This document shows positions 8,580-16,217 of a stretch of DNA of 64,000 nt, in pieces (the first letter of the stretch is position 1; every line of letters starts with the position of its first letter). Source of the DNA: CAZCGA01 sp964498075. GTDB lineage: Bacteria > Desulfobacterota > Binatia > HRBIN30. Both the position numbers and the translations under genes were made by a program. The stretch lies in assembly GCA_964498075.1 (NCBI GenBank), contig CAZCGA010000017.1:1-64000 (forward strand), read 5' to 3'. The notes beneath the pieces are model-generated. The model searched no databases. It saw only the letters and a program-made list of their open reading frames with translations, and was not told the DNA's origin.

Positions 8580-9740
8580 CTAGAACTCTTCATCCGAGAG
8601 CGTGATGGTGTTCGGTCCGGCGTCCGGGATGAGGCTTCCCTCGGTCACCATGCTGGTGATGGCGCGGGTGGTCCTCGTCTGCCCGTTTGCCGTGACCTCG
8701 AGGATGCGCTCCGCCACGCCGACCACCGCGTTGATCGACCCGTCACTCAGGTTGGGAACCGGGGTGATCTCAGTCTGCGCCACGGTGCTGCCAAGGACCC
8801 CGAACGAGAAGGGGGACAGCTCCGGAGTGGTGAGCCCGATGTTGCTCAGCTCGGTGTTGAGGTAGCAGGTCACGGTCGTACTCGCTGAAATTCGCTGCTC
8901 GAACTCGTTGAAGATGAGGAACTGGATGGTCGTCGTGGTCGGCTGTTGCGTCTCGAAGTTCTCGCCGCACGGCACCAGCGTGAGCTCCGTAAAGTTGTCG
9001 GAGGAAACCCCTGACACCTCTTCCTCCACGAATGGGTCGTTCGAGAATGTCGCGAAGTGGTTGAGGATCAGCTTCGATGGGCACGCATCGTAAACCTCGC
9101 CGTTGAGCAGCAAGGTGTTCGAGTCGGGCTGCGCATCCGGGTTGCCTCTGATTCCGATCGCGTTGTACTTGGAAACGTCGCCCTCCGTCACCGGGTTGTC
9201 CCCGCCCAGGTGCGTTTCGAAAACCTTGATCGTGGCTTCGCCCTTCAGGTGATTCCCGGTGAGCGGATCACCGGTATCCGTCACCTCCACACACTTGAGT
9301 TCCCCTTCGAAGTCCGACACTGGAGGTACTCGGCCGGGAGGGAAACCGGAATCGTTGTCGCCAAAGCTCGGCGAGGACACTGTGTCGCGTCCCTCGCTGA
9401 CCAGCCAGTGGGTCGGCTGCTGCTTGGTGAGCCAGATGGTGAAGTCGGTCTCGAGCCATTCGGGCGTGCAGTCGACGCTGGGAACCGTGCATGGCGTGCC
9501 CGCTATGGTGAACAGCTTGGCGTTCACGTAGAAGCAACGCGCGTGGTGCATCGAGTTGTCGGTGTTGGTGAGAGAGATGATGGTGTCGAACGTGCTGTCG
9601 GCGCGGACCTTTGGAAAGATGAGGATCGAAGCCCCCTTCTCCGTCGTGACATCAGCACGAGCGCTAGCCGCCAATCCTCCCAAGACCACCGCAAAACCGC
9701 AGAGGCCTGAGAGAATAGCGTTCCACTTCACCGTTCGCAT
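8580..9740 (-). CDS. secreted protein of unknown function (paralog B)
   Basis: A 386-residue paralog of the neighbouring secreted protein. ATG 9740 (MRTVKWNAILSGLCGF) follows AAAGGAGGAG and encodes a Sec signal peptide ending near ASARA-DV. The leader and about 35 bases around the start codon are nearly identical in the two genes, whereas the mature proteins have diverged, so this is a tandem duplication in which the translation-initiation region stayed fixed. Shared motifs are GELKCVEV, NHLKGEATI, YNAIGI, LTLVPC and QFLIFNEFEQR. Function unknown; an envelope or extracellular role follows from the signal peptide. It is the upstream gene of the pair. Confidence 0.85.
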   Translation of the reverse strand: MRTVKWNAILSGLCGFAVVLGGLAASARADVTTEKGASILIFPKVRADSTFDTIISLTNTDNSMHHARCFYVNAKLFTIAGTPCTVPSVDCTPEWLETDFTIWLTKQQPTHWLVSEGRDTVSSPSFGDNDSGFPPGRVPPVSDFEGELKCVEVTDTGDPLTGNHLKGEATIKVFETHLGGDNPVTEGDVSKYNAIGIRGNPDAQPDSNTLLLNGEVYDACPSKLILNHFATFSNDPFVEEEVSGVSSDNFTELTLVPCGENFETQQPTTTTIQFLIFNEFEQRISASTTVTCYLNTELSNIGLTTPELSPFSFGVLGSTVAQTEITPVPNLSDGSINAVVGVAERILEVTANGQTRTTRAITSMVTEGSLIPDAGPNTITLSDEEF

Positions 9741-9844
9741 TGCCCTCCTCCTTTCCAGTCGACCGATCCTGCTCCGCACTCCTCCCGCTCTCATCTCCCA
9801 ATCCCGAGAGACGCGCTGCCCAGAGCACCGCGGAAGTGCGCGCA

Positions 9845-9874
9845 TACATACTCAAAAACTCGGCACATTGTCAA
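9845..9874 (-). promoter_or_regulatory. predicted sigma-70-type promoter for the paralog pair
   Basis: On the minus strand, a perfect TTGACA (9869-9874) is followed after 18 bases by TATGTA (9845-9850), about 100 bases upstream of ATG 9740. The rest of the gene-free stretch 9741-10088 shows no open frame, tRNA or clear repeat that I can support. Confidence 0.55.
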
Positions 9875-10088
9875 GGATTGTCACAGCAAAAAGTGGGGCG
9901 CCGTGGGGGGAGCCGCCGGCGCGGCCAAGTGCAAAAGGGGGATTCCCAGCCCACCGGGCAGGGATCGCCACCGTTTCCACGGCGGATGGCGGGCATCCAA
10001 GCGGCCACCGAGCCGCGGCATGTACCAGGAACGGCGGACCAGTGGGCAGGCGATCCGGCATTGAATTGCACCGCCGCAGCAGCATCCG

Positions 10089-11429
10089 TCAGGCGCGGAC
10101 GATCTTCTCGCGCCCCTTGGTCACCCGGCGGGTGGCGTTGCGCGTGTCTATGATGAGGGGACTGGCCGCGACAATGAGCTCATAGTCGAACGCCGTGTGG
10201 TCGGTCGCGATGATGACGGCGTCAGTCCGCCGCAGTTCCTCGCCGGTCAAGGCCGTCGAGCGCAGCTGGAAATCATAGTGCCGCGAGCGTTTCAGCACCG
10301 GCACGTACGGGTCGTGGTAGGCGACGTCGGCGCCCTTCTTGAGGAGGAGGTCGATGATCTTCAACGCCGGGGATTCGCGAGTGTCGTCGAGGTCGCGCTT
10401 GTACGCCACGCCCAACACCAGCACCCGCGCACCCTTGAGACTGCGCTCGCGTTCGTTGAGTGCATCCATCAGCTTGCCGACCACGAAGGCCGGCATGGCG
10501 TGGTTGATCTCGCCGGCCAGCTCGATGAAGCGTGTCGTCAGGTCATACTGGCGGGCCTTCCAGGTGAGATAGAAGGGATCAATCGGGATGCAGTGTCCGC
10601 CGAGGCCGGGGCCCGGATAGAACGGTGTGAAGCCGAACGGCTTGGTGCCGGCAGCGTCGATGACCTCCCAGACGTCGATTCCCATCCGGTCGAACAGCAC
10701 CTTCAGCTCGTTGACCAGCGCGATGTTGACGCTGCGATAGATGTTCTCGAGCAGCTTCGCCGCCTCCGCCACACGCGCCGAAGACACGGGCACGACCTTC
10801 TCCAACACCGCCGCGTACAGCGCCGCGGCCACCTCCCCGCAGCGCACGGTGTAGCCGCCGATGAGCTTGGGAATCGTGCGGGTGTTGTACTGCGCGTTGT
10901 TGGGATCCTCGCGCTCAGGGGAGAACGCCAGGTAGAAATCCTTCCCCGCCTGCAAGCCGCCGGTCTCGAGGATCTGGCGCACCACCTCGTCCGTCGTTCC
11001 CGGATAGGTCGTGCTTTCGAGGACGATCAACTGCCCGGGTCGTACGTATCGGGCGATGGTCTCCGCGGTTCCGGTGACGTACGACAAGTCAGGTTCGCGA
11101 TTCTCGGTGAGGGGCGTCGGAACGCAAATGAGGATGGCGTCACACTGGGCGAGCAGTCCGTAATCGGATGTCGGATAGAAGGCGGCACCGTCTTCGCCGG
11201 CGCGACGCGGCCCGGATCGCAACACCGGCGCGAGGCGCGCCGCCGGTACGTGCCGGATGTAGCTGCGACCGGCGTTGAGCTCGGCAATCTTCGCGGCATC
11301 CACGTCGAACCCGATGACGCTGAAGCCGCTCTCCGCAAAGGTCGCCGCCAGCGGCAGTCCGACGTACCCCAACCCGATGATACCAACGACGCCGCGGCGC
11401 GCTCGGAAGCGATCAATCAAGGTGTCCAC
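10089..11429 (-). CDS. UDP-N-acetyl-hexosamine dehydrogenase (WbpA/WecC family)
   Basis: A 446-residue nucleotide-sugar dehydrogenase that oxidises the C6 hydroxyl of a UDP-sugar to a uronic acid using two NAD+. The N-terminal Rossmann motif is GIIGLGYVGLPLA (16-28). The catalytic cysteine, Cys280, lies in GLGGHCIPIDP, and the C-terminal UDP-binding domain contains VLGVAYKRDLDDTRESPALKI. The GGHCIPIDP form and the length favour UDP-GlcNAc/GalNAc dehydrogenases over UDP-glucose dehydrogenase. The product would feed surface polysaccharide, but no glycosyltransferase cluster is adjacent, so the gene looks isolated between secreted-protein genes. Confidence 0.92.
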   Translation of the reverse strand: MDTLIDRFRARRGVVGIIGLGYVGLPLAATFAESGFSVIGFDVDAAKIAELNAGRSYIRHVPAARLAPVLRSGPRRAGEDGAAFYPTSDYGLLAQCDAILICVPTPLTENREPDLSYVTGTAETIARYVRPGQLIVLESTTYPGTTDEVVRQILETGGLQAGKDFYLAFSPEREDPNNAQYNTRTIPKLIGGYTVRCGEVAAALYAAVLEKVVPVSSARVAEAAKLLENIYRSVNIALVNELKVLFDRMGIDVWEVIDAAGTKPFGFTPFYPGPGLGGHCIPIDPFYLTWKARQYDLTTRFIELAGEINHAMPAFVVGKLMDALNERERSLKGARVLVLGVAYKRDLDDTRESPALKIIDLLLKKGADVAYHDPYVPVLKRSRHYDFQLRSTALTGEELRRTDAVIIATDHTAFDYELIVAASPLIIDTRNATRRVTKGREKIVRA

Positions 11430-11537
11430 AGGATCTCAACGCTTCGTCAGGTGGCGCGTACCATATCCGGTTGGGCAGGGTCACGCCAGAGGGTTGAGCG
11501 GAGCGTGAGCAAACCGGAACACGATGCCAGAGACGCG

Positions 11538-11563
11538 AAGAGGAGGCCGCGCGGCCTCCTCTT
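11538..11563. terminator. perfect palindrome, likely terminator
   Basis: A 26-base perfect palindrome with 13-base arms (AAGAGGAGGCCGC) lies just downstream of the minus-strand cohesin-like gene and upstream of the sugar dehydrogenase gene. There is no real loop and only a short CTT tail. Its position suggests that it ends transcription of the cohesin-like gene. Confidence 0.55.
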
Positions 11564-11586
11564 CGACGGCATCGCCCTCAGATGCT

Positions 11587-12465
11587 TCAACGCCGAACGC
11601 GGCGACGTCGGCACACGAGCAGCGCGGCCGGCACGATCAGCCACACCGCGGAGCCAACTGCACCCGACCGTGGCGCCGCGATCGTGCAACCACTACCACC
11701 ACCGCCGCCGCTCCCCGCCGCAACCGTATTCGTTGCGGTCGCCGGCACGCGCGTGCTCGTCGGCGGCACCTTGGTACTGGTTGGAGGCACTGCGGTGCTC
11801 GTCGGCGGCACCGGCGTACTCGTGGGTGGAATAGGCGTATTCGTCGGTGGCACTGGCGTGTTCGTGGGTGGCAGCGGCGTATTCGTCGGTGGCACCGGCG
11901 TGTTTGTGGGCGGCGGTACGGTCTCGGTCGGCGTCGCCGTCGGTACTTCAGTCGGGGCGGCTTGTACGGCTACGGACCCATTCACGCCGTTCGACGGCAG
12001 TCGCATCGACGGAACGCTGTTGTCGTCGACATCGAGATTCTGGAGAATCAGGTCCGTTGTCGCGTCCACCGCAGCTGTGCCGCGGATGCGAAACGTGCAG
12101 GTCGCAATCTCGCCGTCATCAATAGGGCGCAACATCAGATCTGTGAGCAGGAAGCGCAAGCGACCGGGGCTGGAGAATGTGGTGACTGAACGGTTACCCA
12201 ATCGCGCCGCGATTTGACAGGTCGTGGCCTGGCTATCCAGCAGGGCATCGTCGAAGAGCAGATCAAAGCCCACAGTCACGACCACACCACCCGTGTTCGC
12301 AACCGATACGGGAACGTCGGCCGTGCCCCCGGACACGCCGGACCCGTTGCCGACTGTCACGATCACCTGCACCTGTGCGCGGGCGACGAGCGCGCTGCAC
12401 ATCACCAGAAGGACCGCGGCGGCCTTGATCATGGGAAACCGACTGACAGGCGTCATATGATTCAT
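11587..12465 (-). CDS. cohesin-like secreted protein with Pro-Thr stalk and C-terminal anchor
   Basis: A 292-residue protein with four parts. A Sec signal peptide ends near LVARA-Q. A single cohesin-like beta-sandwich (about 28-165) has the typical opening VGNGSGVSGGTADVPVSV and a hydrophobic strand VGFDLLFDDALL. A stalk of eight 7-residue PPTNTPV-like repeats follows. The C-terminus has a Gly-rich stretch with a single Cys (GGGGGSGCT), a hydrophobic helix (VWLIVPAALLV) and an Arg cluster (CRRRRVRR). That tripartite end resembles JDVT/MYXO/GlyGly-type sorting signals processed at the membrane; the exact class is uncertain. ATG 12465 was chosen from the GGAGG ten bases upstream and the signal peptide. 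It may display a docking site for dockerin-bearing proteins encoded nearby. Confidence 0.8.
   Translation of the reverse strand: MNHMTPVSRFPMIKAAAVLLVMCSALVARAQVQVIVTVGNGSGVSGGTADVPVSVANTGGVVVTVGFDLLFDDALLDSQATTCQIAARLGNRSVTTFSSPGRLRFLLTDLMLRPIDDGEIATCTFRIRGTAAVDATTDLILQNLDVDDNSVPSMRLPSNGVNGSVAVQAAPTEVPTATPTETVPPPTNTPVPPTNTPLPPTNTPVPPTNTPIPPTSTPVPPTSTAVPPTSTKVPPTSTRVPATATNTVAAGSGGGGGSGCTIAAPRSGAVGSAVWLIVPAALLVCRRRRVRR
11746..11913 (-). repeat. eight 21-base repeats encoding the PPTNTPV stalk
   Basis: Eight consecutive 21-base units encode PPT(N/S)T(P/A/K/R)(V/L/I). The first four are nearly uniform and the rest have drifted. Such direct repeats can change copy number, so stalk length may vary between strains. 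Confidence 0.8.
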
Positions 12466-12596
12466 TGTACCAGTGCCTCCTCCATCTTGGTTAGGCTCGC
12501 GGCGCGTCCCTCGTCCGACCCGCAGACGGGCTTCGCAACTCCGCAAATCAGCAGCCCAGTCAAGGCAACCACATCTGTGTCTGCTCACGGCGATTG

Positions 12597-15500
12597 CTAC
12601 GGGCACCCGAGACCGAAATTCTGGATCGCGATGGTGATTTCCAGCGCAGAGACTTGGCGATTGCCGTCCTGGTCCGCAGCCAGACAGGCGTCAACGTTCA
12701 GCACCTCGCCGAAAATTTGTATCGCCTGGGTGATTTCGAGTGGCGTCACCCCGCCAATACCGTCGCAATCTCCCGCACACACACACTTCCCACCGACACA
12801 CGCATCCCGACCCGACGTGCCGCACTCGGTGAACGTCGTACATTCGGGCTTCACCGTCGGCGTCGGCGTTGCCTCCACCACGCACCGCCCGCTTACACAC
12901 TCCTGGCCCGGCTGGCACGGATGGTCATCATCACACTCCGTCGGCACGCACATGCCGTTCTCGCACATCGCGCAACTCGCGCAGTCATTGTCGATCGCGC
13001 ACGGACTCGGTACGCATCGATGGGTCTGACAGGTCGAACCGCACGCGCAGTCGCTATCGCCGTCGCATTGAGTCGGTACGCACCCACCGTTCTCACACAT
13101 CGAGCCCGTCGGACAGTCGCTGTCCAGCGTGCACGTCGGCACACAGACATCCTGGCGGCACACCAGGCCGTCCGGACAGTCGGAGTCCATCGTGCACGTC
13201 GGCACGCAGAAGTCGTTGCGACAGACGAGGCCGTTCGGGCAGTCGCTGTCCTGCGTGCACTTCGCCACGCAGCCGCCATTGCGGCACACCTGGTCGCTCG
13301 GACACTCGTCGTCCTGCGTACATGCAGCCACGCAGGTATTGCTGCGACACACGAGGCCAGTCGGGCACTCGCCGTCGGACGAACACGTCTGCTGGATCAC
13401 GGTCACCGTCCCGGGCGACGACGTCACGCCAAACTCATTGCCGCGCACGTCGCCGACATTGAGACGCTCGGGGTCGTCGGGGTCGGAGGTCAACGTCGTC
13501 GGCCCAAGCGGGGCCGTCGCCAGTATGCGGAACTTGCACGAGAGCAGCGGACCTTCGTTGAACGCGTCGACCGGATAGGCCAAGTCGTTCCGGCACAGCA
13601 TGAGATCACCCACAAAGAGCCGGACGAGGGCGAAGCCCTCGGGGGTATCCGGCGTTTGCGGCAGGAAGTTGAATGCGGCCTCCGTGGCCACGAGGCGTGT
13701 ATCAATGGAGCACGACGCGCTGGGATCGCCGATGCTGAGGACCCGCGTGTCGAAGAGCATGTCCATCTGCGCGGTCGCCACTTCTCCCCCGCCTCCCATG
13801 TTGATCGGGATAGTCACGGAGCCGCCCGGCACGCCCATTCCGGAGCCGATGTCGAGGCTGCGGATTTCACTGGTGCGGTCCTGTGCGGCGATCAGCGGCT
13901 GGCCCTCGCCCGGACAACCCAGGCCCAGGTTGGTCACCGCCGCGCAGACTTCGTTGGCCGTAATATGACGATCGCCGTTGAAGTCCCCGGCTGGGCACTC
14001 GGCGTAAGGGCAGCGGCCGCCCAGGACGCACACCATGCGGCTCGTCTCATTCCCGAGCACGAAGCCATCGAGGTTGCAGTCGCCGCCGCACTCGCACGCA
14101 TTGTCGACGCACGTTTCACGGACACCGCGGCACATCAACCGGTCGATGTTCACGTTGGTGTCGTCGCACTCGCGTACCGGTACGCACACCTTGGCGCGAC
14201 AGTGAAATCCCGGCAGACAGTCTTCGTCCTTCGTACACGGCGGCAGTGGCGTCCGCGTCGGTGTCGGCGTCGACAGGTCGACGCAAATTCCATCTACGCA
14301 CGTGAGACCGTTGGGACACATTCGATCCGGACACAGAATCGGGGGGGTGGGCGTCGGTGCGGGCCGGCAGGTGCGGTCCTCACACACTTGCCCCACGGGG
14401 CAATCCTGATCGAAGAAGCACGGAACCGGAGTCCGCGTCGGCAGCGGCGTTGGCGTCTTGGTCGCGGTTGGAGTTCTGCTTGGGCTTGGCGTCGGTGTGG
14501 GAACCACGCAGCAACCATCCACGCAGACGAGGCCGCCCGGGCAGGCGCTGTCCGGGCAACTGCCCGGAGCAAAGAATGGGCTCAGAACCTCGAAAACGTC
14601 CGTCGCTTCATTGTGGTCGTTCGGCGCGAAGTTCGTGGCCGGTGACACGAGACCAATCCGCGAGCCGTCGCGTGTCAGCGCCGGCGGGACGTCTGGCGCG
14701 CTGCCGTTCGGTACGATGCCACCGCTGCATTGCTCGGACGGGGAGATCAGCTTGGTGACCCCGATCTGCCGGTCACGCACGAATTCGTAGGACGCGTTGG
14801 TGCCGCCGTCGATCAAGTTCGTTGCCGACGATCCAAACGCGACAAAACGACCGTCATTGCTCAGGGTGGGCGGGAAGGAGAAGTCGTTGGCGTCTCCACC
14901 CTGGAAGCCGACACTCACCCGCTCCGTGCTGGGTGAACAGCCGGGCACCGGGCTCCCGCTCGACTGACAACGGTCGCGTACAAACACGTCAACCAGGCCG
15001 TTCCGATCGTTCGGAACCAGGTTGTCCGCCAGCGACTTGAAACCGACGAAGCGTCCATCGCCGCTGATTGCCGGCAAGATGCTATCGCCGTCCCCTTGCA
15101 CGCCGCCGCTTCCGATACTGACGCGCTCAATGGTGTTGGTGTTACGGTCACACACGAAGATGTCGATGCGCCCGTTCGTATCCCCGGGGACGAGGTTGCT
15201 CGCCGCGGCGGCGAAGGCCACTGAGGTGCCGTCGGAGCTGATGCTGGGTGAAGCGCTGAAGGCGTTGCCCTGCACGCCACACAAGCGCTCCGTCGTGCCG
15301 CCACCGCCGCCGCTGCGGACACGGACGAAGATGTCCGCTACGCCATTTGTATCTCCAGTCACGAGATTCGATGCTTGGGATGGAAACGCGACGATCGAGC
15401 CATTCTCACTGATGGCCGGGCTGGTGCTTGACCCGTTGCCCTGGGTTCCATCCGTGTTGACGCTGATGATCTCCGTCATTCCGGCGGCGCGATCTCGAAT

Positions 15501-15989
15501 GAAGACGTCCGACCGGCCGTTCTTATCGTTGTCGACCAAGTTCGTGGCGTCGGAGTAGAAGGCAACGATCTGCCCGTCACCGCTGATCCCTGGAGCCCCT
15601 CCCGCGGCATGGCTGGCCTTGTTGGCCTGTGCCTGGGAGCTGCTGACGCTGACACGTTCCGTGGTTCCTGCAGCGATATCACGCACAAACACGTCGCGTG
15701 CCTGATTCGTGTCTACGCTGACGAGATTGGTGGCATCGGAAAAGAAAGCTACAAAATTACCGTCATTGCTGACCCCCACGCCGCTGCTGGGACGATTTCC
15801 CGATTGTCCGGTGACACCCTCGCTAGCGAGATCGGCAGCGCCCACCGGGGCATACAGCCCGATGCTGAAGCTACTGGCCACAAGGAGTACCCAACCCCGG
15901 TGCTGCGAGGCGAGGAAACGGCGGCGCGCACTGAGCAGAACCCTTTGGAGAATCCGGTGGATGAAGCTTTCTGCGTTACGCATGCTCAT
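12597..15989 (-). CDS. large secreted modular protein: PD40 propeller, cohesin-like, Cys-rich repeats, dockerin
   Basis: A 1130-residue exported protein. The start MSMRNAESF follows AGGAGGAACGC, and the signal peptide ends near VGAAD. Residues about 60-470 hold six to seven TolB/PD40-like units of about 65 residues (pattern DGxxVAFxSxAxNLVxxDxNGxxDVFVRDR), predicting a beta-propeller. Residues about 475-620 are Cys/Pro-Thr linkers. A dockerin-like half (GDFNGDRHITANEV) lies near 640-700, and a cohesin-like domain (GSGMGVPGGSVTIPI) spans about 706-865. Eight Cys-rich units (CTQDSDCPNGLVCRNDFCV type) span about 866-1046. The C-terminal pair of calcium-loop halves, GDCDGIGGVTPLEIT and AADQDGNRQVSALEIT, resembles dockerin. 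It carries both docking partners and so could polymerise or bind its cohesin-like neighbour. No enzymatic motif was found. Confidence 0.85.
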   Translation of the reverse strand: MSMRNAESFIHRILQRVLLSARRRFLASQHRGWVLLVASSFSIGLYAPVGAADLASEGVTGQSGNRPSSGVGVSNDGNFVAFFSDATNLVSVDTNQARDVFVRDIAAGTTERVSVSSSQAQANKASHAAGGAPGISGDGQIVAFYSDATNLVDNDKNGRSDVFIRDRAAGMTEIISVNTDGTQGNGSSTSPAISENGSIVAFPSQASNLVTGDTNGVADIFVRVRSGGGGGTTERLCGVQGNAFSASPSISSDGTSVAFAAAASNLVPGDTNGRIDIFVCDRNTNTIERVSIGSGGVQGDGDSILPAISGDGRFVGFKSLADNLVPNDRNGLVDVFVRDRCQSSGSPVPGCSPSTERVSVGFQGGDANDFSFPPTLSNDGRFVAFGSSATNLIDGGTNASYEFVRDRQIGVTKLISPSEQCSGGIVPNGSAPDVPPALTRDGSRIGLVSPATNFAPNDHNEATDVFEVLSPFFAPGSCPDSACPGGLVCVDGCCVVPTPTPSPSRTPTATKTPTPLPTRTPVPCFFDQDCPVGQVCEDRTCRPAPTPTPPILCPDRMCPNGLTCVDGICVDLSTPTPTRTPLPPCTKDEDCLPGFHCRAKVCVPVRECDDTNVNIDRLMCRGVRETCVDNACECGGDCNLDGFVLGNETSRMVCVLGGRCPYAECPAGDFNGDRHITANEVCAAVTNLGLGCPGEGQPLIAAQDRTSEIRSLDIGSGMGVPGGSVTIPINMGGGGEVATAQMDMLFDTRVLSIGDPSASCSIDTRLVATEAAFNFLPQTPDTPEGFALVRLFVGDLMLCRNDLAYPVDAFNEGPLLSCKFRILATAPLGPTTLTSDPDDPERLNVGDVRGNEFGVTSSPGTVTVIQQTCSSDGECPTGLVCRSNTCVAACTQDDECPSDQVCRNGGCVAKCTQDSDCPNGLVCRNDFCVPTCTMDSDCPDGLVCRQDVCVPTCTLDSDCPTGSMCENGGCVPTQCDGDSDCACGSTCQTHRCVPSPCAIDNDCASCAMCENGMCVPTECDDDHPCQPGQECVSGRCVVEATPTPTVKPECTTFTECGTSGRDACVGGKCVCAGDCDGIGGVTPLEITQAIQIFGEVLNVDACLAADQDGNRQVSALEITIAIQNFGLGCP
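12850..13390 (-). repeat. eight Cys-rich repeats (CxxDxDCPxGxxCxxxxCV)
   Basis: Eight units of about 20-22 residues, each with four cysteines, are encoded in tandem. The middle units are close copies and the last three have drifted. This repeat is common in secreted proteins of Myxococcota and related groups and is probably disulfide-stapled. Confidence 0.8.
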
Positions 15990-16217
15990 GCGTTCCTCCT
16001 CTGTGGCGACATCGCGCAACCATTCAATTCCCCCTCGCAAAGCAGCGACAGCAGTCGTGAACGCTGCCACTATCAATAGGAAAAGTCAATCCATTCCGAT
16101 GCTCAAGTGCTGTCGTCAGGGGCAAAATCGGTGCCTGTTAGCGCCTGGACAACGGGCCTAAATCTGCCGCTTGCCCCGCAAGTTGACGACCGGCATTCCG
16201 ACGATGGACCGACATCG

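Noticed and set aside
10197..11834. 545-codon plus-strand frame opposite the sugar dehydrogenase
   Set aside because: Shadow of the dehydrogenase; composition is His/Arg/Val-rich and it crosses a palindromic terminator.
12594..14645. 683-codon plus-strand frame opposite the modular secreted protein
   Set aside because: Its regularity only mirrors the Cys-rich repeats of the true gene; no domain or start signal.
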